NCBI GenBank assembly: GCA_963169105.1 | Contig: OY720643.1 | Location: 21,672,373 to 21,736,372 of the forward strand | DNA from: Ceriagrion tenellum | Taxonomy: Eukaryota; Arthropoda; Insecta; Odonata; Coenagrionidae | Direction of reading: 5' to 3' | DNA length: 64,000 bases | Part shown: one piece after another, positions 1-13,507 of the stretch | How positions within the stretch are numbered: the stretch's first letter is position 1 | Layout: each line of letters starts with the position of its first letter | Made by a program: the position numbers and the translations under genes | The notes under the pieces: model-generated | The model's database searches: none | What the model was told of the DNA's origin: nothing | The model's input: only the letters and a program-made list of their open reading frames with translations

Positions 1-680
1 GTAAGGATAATGCAGCTTAGAGATACAATTTCCCGAGAATTGATTCTGTTGAAGAAGTTGGAAAATCAAGGAATTAGTCAAGGCGAGCATCAATTTAATC
101 GTAATTTTGCATTAACGTCGCATTAATTGCCAGATTTCTCTGTTGAATGAGTGTAGTCGCCAGGTAAATTAGCCTCTGCCATGACCATGAACTTCAGTCA
201 AGGTCAGTGTTAAAAAAAATGTGTGCTATGCTTACCTTCCAAACCCCAGCGTTTGCCCTTGGAAAAATTTTGGATGGCGTAGTTTCGATTAGGAGAATAT
301 TTGAAAGCGCTCAAATTTTTATTACAAATAAATCACCCTTTAGAAACGTTCTGTGTAAATAATTCCCCTGTGTAATAATACATTTCTCAATAACAAAGAT
401 GAACCTCGCGATTTTTTTTTGCAACAGCCGCTACTAATAGAAGTGAGTTTTCTTTTAATATTCATTCATAACTTTCATAATTGATCAATGGAAAGCTGAC
501 AGATTTCATAACGTGTGTACAAGTAACTCAAATACACACGTAAAAACCATTATTATTATTAGGTATCCATTGCCGTATTTTTAGTGGCTATTCCCTCTAT
601 TTTGGTTATCTGCCCCTGGGTTTTAAAATTGTATGCTTTCTTCTCCCTTGCTGGAGGCCTTGTCGGTATAAATGAATGTC
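1..680. other. Unassigned AT-rich DNA
   Basis: I see no gene or recognisable repeat here. The sequence is AT-rich with short T and A runs (for example near 410) and stops in all frames. Confidence 0.6.
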
Positions 681-856
681 GCCTTTGTTTTGCATCCAAA
701 TATACTACATTCTCATGGAAGTGGGAGACAAAGGGTTCAGAGGGGCTTTAGAACGTCCAAGATGTCTTGCCTTTGTTTTGCATCCAAATATACTACATCC
801 TCATGGAAGTGGAAGACAAAGGGTTCAGAGAGGCTTTAGAACATCCAAGATGTCTT
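681..856. repeat. Two-copy 88-bp tandem duplication
   Basis: Positions 681-768 and 769-856 are the same 88-bp unit with a handful of substitutions and no gaps. Both start GCCTTTGTTTTGCATCC and end CCAAGATGTCTT. The 5 bp before the first copy (ATGTC) match the end of the unit, consistent with unequal exchange or replication slippage. Because 88 is not a multiple of three, the open frame running through the pair changes reading phase between copies, so it is not a conserved protein repeat. Confidence 0.9.
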
Positions 857-2934
857 TTCTTCTTGAAATTACAGGTTTATACGATTTTCTCATGTTTAGT
901 CTCTTGTCTCTAATGAATTTATCGTTTTTTTTTAATTTCAAAGCCCTCGAAGGAATTTTGAAGCTTGTCTATCGTGAGAACTGGGGTCCCCTGTTATCAA
1001 TATCGAAGCTTTGGGTGGCATGTTCGGCAAACTCTGAATTTCCTTGGTGGTTTCGTCAAATTGCACCTCTTTGCTGATTGATCCTCTTCTATTTGGATTC
1101 CTTTTTGGAATTTCCTCTTGTCTGGTATGATTTTCATGGAAAAAAATCGCAGAAACAGAAAATACCATTATTGGCATTTATTATTTTAAGGCGGAATCTT
1201 TATTTTAGGCGCACCAAATAACCTATCTACATTTTAATAAAGAATATAAAGCAATATTTCTGCTATTGGGTGATGCAAAAATATTGCTAGGCCATATGTC
1301 ATTTAACGAAGATATATTAGTATAAAAATTATGATTTTTCACGATGAAAAATCCGTCATGGCATTGCGACGGCATCCCTTCACGAAACTTTCTCAATTTT
1401 TGCCGGATTACTATCGTTCAAAAACTTAAATGAGATGACCTAATTATTGAGTTACGTAATATATTTTATTCAGATTAGGTTATTAATGAAATAACTTGAG
1501 TAATAAGATTTAAAAAACAGGCTTCCGGTTTGTTTCCGTCGGACCAAATAGAAGATATACGGTGGTGAATATCGCCGCGTTGCCATGGGTAACTTCTTTA
1601 TGTTTACCTTATTTACCAAATACCTTAGTAAAAATCTTTGAAATCAGGCATTAAGTATGTATTGTTAAATATTTGAAGCCTGAAGTTAATGATATTCCTC
1701 CTATAATTCGTCAAAAACCATATCAAATCCTACCGAAATTGCGATAAATTCTGGAGTCAGTATAGTTAAATGGTTTTTATTTCGAGGTTTAAGCTTCAGT
1801 TTAACTATTTGTCCCAAACAAGGCAGGGCAGCGCTAAGCCTAAATCTACTCATTACAGTAAATTTTACTCATCATAAGGAAACAGTGCTTCAAAGCGCAG
1901 GTCCCTCCTAAAGCCGGTAAACTCCGTCTTTCCGGGCCGATGAACAATACTGGTGAGTTAATTGCGGTCGACAGTTCCCCGTGAGTTTCCTCCTCTCTGT
2001 TGTGGAAAATAAGCCCCATTTCAAATATCGGCGAAGTGAAGAAATGTGTTGATGAAATGAAAGGGCACTATAATTGAAAACAGTTAATGAATGAATAAGT
2101 AATTTATGCTCTGGGATATCCCATTAGAGCAATAAACTGTGCCACAATTGCACATACTGCACAAATAATAGTAAAATAGTTAATTAAATACCAAAATTGA
2201 ACTATTTCACTAAAAAATTTAAGCAACTTCACATTAGTCAACTCATAAAGATTCAGTCTTAAGGTTTCAGACATAGGTAAAGTTTATTTTTAAATGAATC
2301 CAGTGAAGAGGAAATTAAATATGAGAAGGTAATGAATCCTCTTAGAAGCGGTGATAAGGGAGGAGTTTAAGTAGAGGTTGGTTCGGACGTGAGGGATGTG
2401 AAGAAGGCTAGAATCAGATCGGGTTCGTCTATGGAAAATACTTTTCCTGTAGGTAAATAAATTGTATAGGCAATCAGGCGTTTTGTTATGGAAGAGAGAA
2501 AAAAGGAAAGACCCCAAGAAGTATTTCCTTCGGTAGTCGAGAGGTAGTCACATAGGGCAAAAAAGTATTTGGTCACATGATGGTCTCTACGAAGATCAAA
2601 TATAAATGTAACACAGCATTTAATTAGTCACTGAAGGCACATGTCATGGACATTAGTTAAATTACTATAGACTAACATACGGTACTCCCTAATTGGAAAT
2701 CTCAGAGAAGTTACAAGTATAGTTACAAGTTTACGCATTCAAACATTTCACTTAACTAACTGAATTTCAACGTCCAGATGAAACCTGGCTCTTCGTTTAT
2801 TCAAATGTTGAAGTTCTAACCGGGAATTGCTTTCGTGAAGAGATCATTTTCAAAAGTTGAAGAGCACCATGCGCACAGGGGAGCGCACGTTTTCTCAAAG
2901 AAGAATCCCGTGCCTGGAGAGAGGCAAAATTTTA
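857..2934. other. Unassigned DNA
   Basis: No gene or repeat recognised. Short frames occur on both strands (938-1177 and 2290-2576, minus), with no family resemblance. Confidence 0.55.
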
Positions 2935-3570
2935 TTAGGGAGATAAAGGCAAAGCTACAATTATGCTCCATTCTTTAGGACGCCATCTGTCCGCGTAGTA
3001 ATTACACCTCGTTCCCGGACGCCATCGCGAGCAAACAATGCTCAATTTTTGAGAAGACATGGGGATGGAGGCCCGCGTGGCTTTAGAAATAGCCGAGAGA
3101 GCCGGAATTGCGTCTGGTTTAATGAGTATCATTACGAAATTTGAACAGAATGAGTTCGGAGAATGTGAACCAGTTCCTTCTATTTTTATTTTTACTTTGG
3201 CCTCCCGGAGCAGAATCTCATCTTTAGACCGGAGCACTTGGGGAATTTTTACAGCGAGCCGGCGGATATCCAAAAAGCCGAAAGCGTAGGTTTTTTTTTC
3301 TTCGTTGATTCGGGACGGTAAAAATATATACCGTGCTTGCTGCTGTTTCCCTCCGTACTTATCCTGTCTCCACTTAACGTAATTAGTGATGGTTTACGCG
3401 GCAATTTTCTTGGAAGCGGTATTCTCCCCGTGCTGAGGAGTGCACCGAGCAACAATAATTTTTTCTTTTTGAAGCACGTGAGCTCGGAATTTGGCTTCTT
3501 AAAGCCAGTTAACTTCCCCCAATGCAGCTCAAAACCAGAAGCACTTTACTATTCTTATAAAATATTTTAA
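2935..3570. other. Moderately GC-rich stretch with overlapping short frames
   Basis: Overlapping frames of 68-112 codons are open on both strands (minus 2935-3273 and 3249-3455; plus 3059-3289 and 3337-3570). That both strands are open at once suggests base composition rather than coding. I see no domain, signal peptide or convincing splice context. Confidence 0.45.
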
Positions 3571-5930
3571 TTTCCATGCACAGACCGCAAAAGCATAAAG
3601 CTTATCCTTGTTCTAACCACCATATTATGATTATGGTATAGCTGGTAAGTGTGATTTAATATATAAGGAAACTAAACTAAAAGATTCGCTTCCATTTAAG
3701 TTGGAATATGAAAACAAATGGGTGGAATTAGAAATAAAATCGGGCCATTTTCAAACATAAAACTTCATATACACCAGCAGTCTTGAATATTTCCCCTCTA
3801 TACGCATTTAACAAGTCTTTAAGCGGACTAAATACTACCTCATTATTAATTTTCGGTTCCTTGCCTTGTAATTTGCCTAATACTGCGGTATTTAACGTCT
3901 AACCAGTTGTTTATCCTTTGCTTCCTTTCCATATCTTTACGAGCCTGTCTCGCACATCAAGGGAATAATGATTATTCTTTCTATTTTCTCTATTGAATTA
4001 TTATCCTGTAATCGTTATTTTAAATAAGTATCTATTAAGGAATTGTGCAAGATATTTTACCTTATTTGAGATTATTGATATGGTAACAGGGAAGGTTGCT
4101 GTTATACTTGCAACAGAGCACGAAAAAAGGGCATCTCTACTCTTCCTTGATTTTTTTATTCCGTATGCCTGTGGTTTCAAGAAAAAGTTATATTATCTTT
4201 ATCTCACCTCTGAACATAAAAAATACCATGTTTATCATAAACGGATTACACTAATGTGAAGTATAGCAAATATTTAAACTTCCAGATTTATGCTTTGTTT
4301 AAAATCGCTTGACGTTTATGAGCTGTTCAGTGTCTACGAATGGTGTAACATGAAGATACCTTTATTTTAGCCATGTTATAATTGAATTGTGGACGGTCAT
4401 CTAGTCGTCAGATATAATGTAATAAAGTTGCCGTTGCAATTACGTGTGGATATGAACGAAGGGCTCAGTAGAGCACAAACAAATCCTCCTCCTTATCTGT
4501 ATGTCTTTTTAATTTACTCATTTTGGATAATGCAGAATTAGTGAAAGCTTCCCAAGATTAAGTAAACGTTTCTTCGATGGTTAACTGATTTCCAAGCGTT
4601 GAATTAATCCTGCCGATTCATTACATATCTTAAAATAGCGTGTCTATCAAATCGACTGAACAAGCGACCAATTCATGTAAATGCAAAAAATTCAAACTGC
4701 TACATGATTGAAACATGAGCACTCAAAGTTTACCTCTCCTATCTATATATATATATTGCATTCAAACAAGTGTATACAAATTTGTTAGCTCAAATCAACG
4801 CAATATGGAGACTAAATTAGCAATTCCTCATGCAGTAGTTATCCTGGTTTTTTGCAGACTCAATGGCAAAATGTTCTCAAAATAGAGGCTCTATATAAAA
4901 AATTTTCTATGTTCTAGTGTCATTTTTGGTATAAAATCCTTTTATTAACTCTTAGTCATTTGTCTTCGGTCATACTGTAATTTATATTAAAGGACTCCCA
5001 AATTCCCAAATTATGTTTGTTTTCGTTTGAAGTTGTAGAGCCTTATTAATGGGAGCAAATACCTATATCATTCCTGCAGTTGCTAAAAATACCTCCAAAG
5101 CTTCATGCCAATATAATTAAAACAATGAATAACTTGGTGTTAAATGCATAAAATAATTAGGAAGAACTTAAGTTTGGCTTACATAGTACAGCATAACCAG
5201 GTCTCGCAGCGTCAGTGCATCGGTGTATAACGAAACTATTGTCGTTAATGAAACATTCTAAGTGGATACATGATTGAATTCTGTTAACCCAAAGGAGTTC
5301 CGTATATTGACGTTACAAGCAATTAACTTCATTAACTCGAGTAGTTTTGCCATTTGAAACATTTGTATGCTTTTCTTTCAGTTGTATTTCTTTGTACGCA
5401 GTGAAACCCTCTTTTCCTCTTGTTGAGATTTTAGCGTTTATCGTCTTCCGATAGGAACGGCATATCAGCAGTTATACGATTCATTAATGGTCATTAATTC
5501 GAAGTAATAGCACAAAATTACGACTGAACAGATTATTTTTAACAACAAGCAACAAGAAATAGGCATAATATTTGCGATTGGATACCAGTATATCCATGTA
5601 TTTTTTCAGCACTATTTTCTCCAACGTTGTGAAACAATTATTCCCTCTAGTTGTGCTTTGAACATTTATTGTCTTACAATAGGGGCAAAACATCATAAAT
5701 TAAACCAAATAAATCAATCGTAAACATGTAGAAGTGCGAAGAAGTTCTGTGTCAAACAATACATTTTACCCATATAGCTTCGTAGTTTTAAACGAACATT
5801 GCATTTTTTTCAATTTTCTCCCGCCCAAGTAGTTTTCGATTATAGTTTTGCTCCAAGCATTGATCGTCTTTCTACTCGGAGGAAATGTCTGCTGGTATTG
5901 CAGTTACCGTGTAGCAACTTGAGAGAGTAA
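3571..5930. other. Unassigned AT-rich DNA
   Basis: No gene recognised. A short (TA) run lies near 4744-4757. The remainder is unique-looking AT-rich sequence. Confidence 0.6.
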
Positions 5931-6790
5931 TTCACCGGCTAGACTGCCCCGGAAGCGGCAGGGGCGAGTGGCGGAAACTTATTGAAGCTTCGAAAGGGGG
6001 TTGAACCCCACCAGCCACCCACTAACCTCCTCCTTACGTGAAAACTCGTTAGTTTCCTCGACTTGGAGCGGGGTGAGAGACATAAAAGAGGGCAGAGAGT
6101 GGGGGAGGAGAGAAAAACAGAGAAAGAGGCAAGTGTGGAATAAGTCTCAGAAAGTCGACAAGTGGGCATTTTCGCGACAAAAGGACTCGGCTTCCTCACG
6201 CTCTTTAAAGGGATGGGGCGACGGAGAGTTTTTATACTTTTTCAATGGGAGAAAAAGAAGAGAGGAGTGGGTCGAAGTGTAGGGCTGAAGGGGGAAAAAA
6301 TGAAGGGAATGACGGAATGTGCCCGAAGAGGAGTGAGCCATTCAGGTGACTTCAAGCCAATGGATTTCGTTTTGCGCGACATTTTCTTAGAGAGAAAAAT
6401 AGAAGGCGGGCTCTCCGACGTGACAAAGGGCACCTCCGTATTCCTTTTATTTCTTACATTCTCTCTCTCTCTCCGCGGACCGACATTTTTTTCAGGAAAA
6501 AGCTACCATCGCGGTGGAGAAGAGGAGGGTTCTGGGTAATGGACTTACGGGAATGGGAAGAGGGTAGCTGGTTGTTGCATCGTTGAGAATGATGTCGCTA
6601 GAGGGTGCTGAGATCGTCGAAGAGCACAAACGGAAGTGACAGATGGGAACAGCAATAGGGCAAGGCAATGACGAGGGCCACCCGCCGAATAGAAGGAAGA
6701 AACTCACTTTTTACCACCATGTCCCAACCAGTTATGTCTCCTAATCCTAAATGTTCCCCGTCCAAGTCAGGTGAAACCAAAGATTATTGT
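5931..6790. other. Purine-rich, GC-elevated tract
   Basis: From about 6065 to 6320 the plus strand is dominated by G and A (repeated GAGAG, GGGGGAGGAG, GAAAAAG), followed by a (CT) run at 6461-6473. The strand bias opens frames on both strands (plus 6001-6282 and 6162-6539; minus 5939-6199, 6147-6341 and 6492-6707). Their products are low-complexity (K/R/G/E on one strand, S/P/F/L on the other) and match no family I know. It could be a purine-rich regulatory or 5' untranslated tract, but nothing proves it. Confidence 0.45.
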
Positions 6791-7617
6791 AAATGCCCTT
6801 CCAGCGACTCGTGGGCATTGGTATTTGACGTTTAATGGTTTCATTCATGTGAATTAAAATTGCAAAAATCGATTAAACTAAGTTGAGATATCTCTAATTT
6901 CAACAGATTCAGGCTAGATATAATGGAAGTTCGTCATATTAAAACAGAAACTACAATTGCATTATTCCACAAGGTATTTTAATGCGTACGACGCGTTTGT
7001 ACAAGATACTTGTACCTGATGACACTTGTGCTTGATGAGTGCAGTTATAGCTTCTGTTTTAATGAGATACGTCTGTTTATACTGCAATACCTTACGTATC
7101 CAATGTTAGTTAAATAATATGAGTACACCTAAGTTGTAGGCTCCTTTGAAAAAAATAACTTTTCTACACATCGTGTCACATAAAAGAGTTTTGAGAGACA
7201 TGACCAGGAGCATAGAGATAAGAAATTTAGTTTTTAAAAGAATACATTTTAAACCACTTACAAATACATTCTGTTAGCAATGATGTTTACCATACACTCT
7301 TGAGATGTTGAATTTTGCCGCCCTGACATCGAATCCTTTACGGGCTTAACATAAGTGTATCATCCCTGTGAGGGTGAAACTTTGAGAGAATGGTGGTTTG
7401 TAGTTTTTCCAGAGTATATCATTTCATTCGTAAATATTAATTATTTGAATAAGTCTTAATCAAAAAATTTATGACTAGGTTTCCTAGATATGCATACCGG
7501 GCCTTTAGAAGTTAAGGTGTATAAAAACAACAACATCTTAGATCCTGTGCGAGGAAATAGGATACATTTTGCTTTTCAGGACGAGTGCAGAAATTATAAC
7601 CTAACTTTGTGACTTTT
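6791..7617. other. Unassigned DNA
   Basis: No gene or repeat recognised. Confidence 0.6.
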
Positions 7618-7780
7618 GAAGGTTATTTGGGCTTCCCACCGGGTCAAACTCTCCCTCTCGACCGATGTTTTATCGTCATCAGGGCATGAGCATCATGTCC
7701 TGACGACGATGGACGACTCGTTCATCGAAACGTCGGCCAAGATGGAGAGTTTGATCCGGTGGGAAGCCCGAACAACCTTC
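7618..7780. mobile_element. 163-bp foldback with hammerhead-like core
   Basis: The left arm (GAAGGTTATTTGGGCTTCCC at 7618) is matched in reverse complement by the right end at 7780 (GGGAAGCCCGAACAACCTTC), and pairing continues with mismatches to the centre near 7690. Near the centre on the plus strand lies CTGACGA (7700-7706), one unpaired C, a 7-bp stem with a G-T wobble (7708-7714 with 7720-7726) around a 5-nt loop, then GAAA (7727-7730) and CGTCGG. The right arm is followed by ACGCCGGGAAAGC. This layout recalls the 3' tails of Penelope-like elements joined head to head. Class assignment is inferred; the palindrome itself is plain. The open frame across it is a by-product. Confidence 0.75.
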
Positions 7781-10600
7781 AACAACTACATACGCCGGGA
7801 AAGCTTTAGATCTTTCTTAGTGACTTTTCTTTTAAAATACTTCAATTTTGGAGATTTGATATCACATTAAAAATATAAATGACCAGTTTTAAGTTCTGCC
7901 GAATAATATTGATTCGGTATGATACTTCTTTCTTTCTAGGTGTTCCAAATTCTTTTGTTTCAAAACTCTTTAGGGAAACATACATGATTGGAGTGAGTAC
8001 CGTAGTAATCTCATGATATCCTTGATTTCCAATTGAAAGAAAAAGCCATCCGATATGTCACTCTTACGGTTTCTAACATCTGCGCGTTTTGCGTGGGATG
8101 CTGAGAAAAGCATTCGCTGTCGACCGCCAGAGAACATATGCTCATGCCGTGGACTAGGCTTGCAAAATTGAATTCTTACTACCGTCGGAGCAAAGGCCAC
8201 ACATAGACAGTCCAGCCAGCTGCCCATGAAAGGGAGTGAGGGACATTTACGCAGGAGCGGTGGGCAGTCTCTAGCATCTACTCGTGAACTCGAAAGTCAG
8301 TCATGCGATGCAGATAACGCCTAAAGTGTCAAGAAATGAGTAACGGCGTGCGTTGAAGGGCTAATTACCCATTTGCGCTTTAGTCAATTCGAATGCCACC
8401 GTACCAATCAGCTGTATGGCGTTTATGAGCCAGGCAATTAACTTGTCTCACGTTACATTCATATTAGTTGATTTGCACTTTTTTTCGCGGGTCAATCAAC
8501 TTTGAAATTAATGCCCTTTAAAATGAAACACACAGTACTTTTACTTTGAACGACTATTGGTGGTAAAATTGGTTTCAGAAAATAAATTAGTCGTATGTTT
8601 AGTCAAAAATAATACATGAGTAGCGAATATAATTAGCGAATAATTCTGCCTTCGCAATGTCACGAATGATTATCGCTCATAACTCTTCACATGGTGGGGT
8701 ATTAATGAAGAAGTAATGCTGACAATGAGTTACATGGCACTCATATACTTAGTTGTATCTCATCTTATCAAAAGAGTTATTTTTAGGGCTATTTCCACTC
8801 AGCTGAAGTAAGATGCCATTCAAGTAATATTAGTGAAAATTAGAAAATAAAATCGAGGATTTAAATCCGATTTGTTCGAACATTTCATTTTTAAAAGTAT
8901 CGAGAATAAAACTTCCACCATAATATTTGTGAGTATTAGCACATCCATACAAACTTAACACTTTTAGGAGTGATTATTTTCTTTGTAAAAAAATTTTTAC
9001 CCTTTTCAACATTTTCATAAATATATTTATCAGCACACTGAACTCTGTGTATTTTACAATCCTATCAGTTAGAATATACATTTGTGATTGTCCTTTGGAA
9101 ATGAGCGCTATCCCCTCTTTTCTAGTGTGCTTATATCTTTACAAAAAGACAGCTCATTGAAATTCTGAATCTCACCGCTGCAATAGCCTCCAGCAGAAAT
9201 CTAACTTCTCTGCCACATCATGAGTATACGGAATCAGAAATTAAACCAACTTAACACCTAATGCAAGAGAATGCTAGTGAGATGCCAAAAATATTCTGAT
9301 GACAAGGAAAATTTATCTTTGAAAACATAATTTTAGGTGGATCCAGGTGAACGTTCCTTGGCTCCGTTCTTCTTGAAATTCAGGCTTTTTGTTCCCAATA
9401 GTTACTTTATTTGGCCTCAATTGTTTCACTCACAATGACGTGTGCATGAATACGAAATGCCTTTTTTCTTCTTGCTATAGGTAGTTGGTGATAAGCCTGT
9501 CATGGCTTTACTCAGTTTTGGCCTTTCCGTACATTGGGCATGTGCCCTAAGAACCTTATGCCATTTGATCTATATATTCATATTTGAATGGGTTTCCTTC
9601 TTCAATCATTTTTTCTTTGTGCTCCCTCCCTCTGTTTGTGTGTTCCCGTATCGCTTTTTTGAGGCTTTTTTCTCCGAGTTCTAGCCTTAAATCCGTATTT
9701 TTTCCTGATCGCTTATGTATAGCAAGATACTTTTCTCGAAAATTTCTTCTCAGATATTTGTAAGCTCTCTTCATTTATTTCTTTTAAATTATCTAGTTCT
9801 AAAGGCTGTTATTTCCTGAAAAAAATAGCTTGCATTGTAATATTCCATTTTTGGTCTTTTTTGCCATATTTTTCAAGTCCATGATATTGTACCTTTAAGT
9901 TTATTGAAGATGAAGATGTACTTTGTATTAAAACCGGAACTCGTTTCGTCATACAATGGTTCAAACTACTCCAGGGAGTCAATGCAAGAAATGGCACTTT
10001 GAATATGGAATGCCACTAGGAAACAATGGTGCTTTGACTGAATAATCCTTTTAAATGTAATTTTCGGTTCAAGAAAATTAAAGAAATCTGGGCAGCGACT
10101 TTCATTTACGTTCTTTTTAGCTATGGATTGTAGCAATTCAAATATTGAACGGCGAACCTCCTCGCAAAACTGATAATCCACCGAGACAAATTTTGAGGTG
10201 TTTCCTTTAACGAGAGAGGCAATTTAAAATTAAGAATTCCCAACACATTACCACAGCTTTAACTTTTTCATGAGAAAATCCTAAAAATGTTTGATATAGA
10301 AATACAATTTTATTCAAATTTGTGTCTTTTTTCAGAAAAAAAAAACATTTTCACAATGACACGAAGTATAACTCTTGAAATTTGGAAAATGCAAACACAG
10401 CATAAGACGATACTTCTCTCACCATTGCGATAAGGTCCTATTAATGCAACTTGTACATAATTCAAACTAATGGTTTTTAATAGCGAAAATATCATTCGAC
10501 ACAGCTGCAATGTAGGAGTAAAAGCCTTGTCAAAAGGTTTAGAAGGGTAATATAATGCCAAGCTGGATTTTTTACGACGGCATTCCCTTAAGCACTGAAA
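7781..10600. other. Unassigned AT-rich DNA
   Basis: No gene recognised. A minus frame at 9556-9774 encodes a 72-residue K/R/E-rich peptide lacking any domain I know. Its composition follows from a T-rich plus strand, so I do not call it a gene. Confidence 0.55.
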
Positions 10601-13507
10601 GCTGCTCTCGTTCGCCTTTGCTGCGTTTGCTTCTCTAGTTTATCACCATTTTTTGAATGGCTGTTTGATCACGCATTTCTCGTAAAAAAATACATTTTCC
10701 GATTTCCGTTGAAACCACTGTCGAGAGAAAAGATTATGGGTACATAAATGCTTCCTAGTTTTTCCCAACTACCTGCTAAGTCAGAAATGGCCTCAGAAGT
10801 ACACAGTTGAGCCTTAAATGGAATGTGAAAGTAGGGAATGACATGCTAGGAAGTGGGGATATCTTGAAGAGAAAAATTACATGTAAAAAAATGAAAGAGT
10901 GGTGAATTGGAGAAAGTTAATTGTTGCGAGGCGACAGAAAATAATAAATGAGTGCCGAATAAGCGGAGTTGGACGTGATCATGAGAAACACGATAGTTTT
11001 CACTGTAGGGGAAAAAGAGAGTTTGCCGAAAGTGAAATAAAAGATAAGTGCTAGGGCTTCATTTTACGTGAACACTCGGATTTTTAACGGAGTGTGGACG
11101 AGTAGCTAGGAAAAGCTGAAGTGAATACGACTATAAGAAGTGGGGGAGGAAAAACTCCTTGGGTGAGCTGGATATTAGATATTATTGGGGTATTTTACAG
11201 GTAATTAGTGTTAACAAGAGGCAGCATTTTGACCAAGACTAAAGACAACGTTCAAGAAAGAGACTATTAGCCATTTTTAGTGGCGAAAAATGGTCTTTTT
11301 TGAATTAACCGGATCATTCTTTTCGGTCCTCTGCGAGGGCAATGGGTTAATATGATTCGTAAATCGCATCCAGGGGCGGCTTCATGGCTCGCTGGCTGAA
11401 TCAGATGCAACACAGATTTCTGCAGATGAAATATGCCACTCACCCTTCACAATTCGGTGGTAAGAAATCAATTGATATGTGGTGGGTGTCACGATACCAT
11501 AGGGTCTGCAGTACTTTCATATTATCAGAAAAAGCAACAAAATATGAGGGTTATGTTTAATTGGTGTGATGAAATGAATGGTTTTTCTAAAATTTGAGTT
11601 TTTTCTTATTGATTAATGCTAATATGACGGCAGTATTTTTGATTTATGAGTTTATTATAAGCTAAGATGCGTCTCCATTGTTTTCATAAGTTTTTTGGCA
11701 TAACTTTATTTATAAGATTTCGCTACTGAACTCAAGCATTATACATAGATTCAAGCGGAATATTTGTGCGTGTGAAAGATATGATTTATATTCAACTCGC
11801 CAGATTAGGTTGTATTGACATATACTTGATGCTTAAAATTGTATTGTGTGAAAAATGTGTATGCCTAGTTTTTATGTCTGAATTAATGTGAATTGTGCGC
11901 ATGCGTGAGTTGTTGGGAGTTTAGTGCAGCATGCTCATATGCGGTCGAGATGTTTCGATGAACACGCTACATTGGTTCTCGAGTCGTGTCTGAGGCAAAC
12001 ATGGAGGAGGTTGTAACTCGTATCTTGTATTGTATTTCGTCGAGAATAAGTAATTCTGAGAACTCGGAACTTAGTTTTGGTATTAATTTCCGTCAGCGAT
12101 ATAGCGATACTTAATGGGCAGCTCTACAGTTCCAGCATGCAAAGAACAGGCGCAACATTATTTTCAACAGTAATCTTTGCACCAATCATTGAACAAGTGG
12201 TTAATATTTCTCGAACGGCCAACATGAGTCAATCTTAGATTAAATATCGTTGATACTTGACATGATTCTCTCAAGGAAGGCATTTTTTGTTTAATACAAG
12301 AGCAGTATTTCTCTGGCCATTCTAAATATAGCTCTATTCTGTACGAAAACAGATGATCTTGCTAGCTAGAGAAGAGGGTTTTACTCATAGGCTGAGTTAG
12401 AATGGCTGCGAGCTTTCCTGAATATTGGCGGTGATCACCAATGGAAATTTTAGCTATAACGAATACTTAGCGGAGAGTCAGCGCTATAATGCGGACTGGC
12501 GTCATGATTTCTTAACCCATGTGGGTACTTATTGGCTGAGTTCCACCACTATGCCTCTGCCACCGATCTAGTAAGATCCCCATATGGCCAAACCATAGGA
12601 GGTGGGGGATGGAGAATGAAAATGGTCGAAGTAAGCAAAGTAATTCAGCTTTAATTATACGCAATGGTTCATATTTAAATATTTTCAAGGCCAAATATCG
12701 ATTTGAGCTTATCAGTAGGTATAGAGAAAATGTTCAATATTTACATGGACTGAGGAAAACTAAAATGTATTCACCCACCAATAGAGGTTAGAGTAATACA
12801 AGATTACTCAAAGAATATGCTTTCTTACGAATACAATCATACTTGGAGACATCTTGCCCTGCACAGATATGCGTAAAGGAGGCATAGGTATACCGGATTA
12901 AACGATCATGACATCTGTTTCGCAGGCCGGGGACCAGTGTTAACAAACCAATTTACGTAACTATTCCAAGCAAATGTAGAAAGGGCCCGTGGCTGCTTTC
13001 TCCTAAGCATAGTATTCCATTCAATTAGACACCCTGGTTCTAGTAGGTAATGGTGATGAAAATTGAATACCATATTTTTCTTGTATTAATGGTTCCTATC
13101 CGTCAAAATATTTTCATTTGTGGGAATCTATAGGTAACCCGTAAAATTTTAAACATGCGGTGTATTCGATTATTTGAGATTTACATAAACTTACTGGATA
13201 AAAATATCGCCATCAATGTAATACACTGATGCAAGGTGAATATTTTCCTGTCAATAATGTAAATGAATCTGCAGACTCAACTTACTGCTTTTTATCTTAA
13301 ATCTGAAATGTATCAAAAAGCGTTGTGATTGCCTTTTATATAGTTTACCGTCGGGATTAGCGTATCCAGACATGTATTTATTATTCCTTGACATAACCAG
13401 TCAACATTACGCGCGATCAAGTTCAACTTAATTAAACAGTTTGAGGAACTAAACACCATAGGTTCATAAACTCAGTGACTTCAGGAGTGACTTCGTTGAA
13501 ATTTATG
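10601..13507. other. Unassigned AT-rich DNA
   Basis: No gene recognised. A less AT-rich patch at about 11,890-12,140 has several CG dinucleotides, but no terminal repeat, primer-binding site or coding frame could be shown. Confidence 0.55.

Noticed and set aside
676..1077. 133-codon plus frame as a protein with a repeat
   Set aside because: The repeat unit is 88 bp, so the second copy is read in a different phase; there is no conserved peptide repeat.
7616..7870. 84-codon plus frame as a gene
   Set aside because: It reads straight through a palindromic foldback element.
9556..9774. K/R/E-rich 72-residue minus-strand frame as a gene remnant
   Set aside because: Composition follows from a T-rich plus strand; no family match could be argued.
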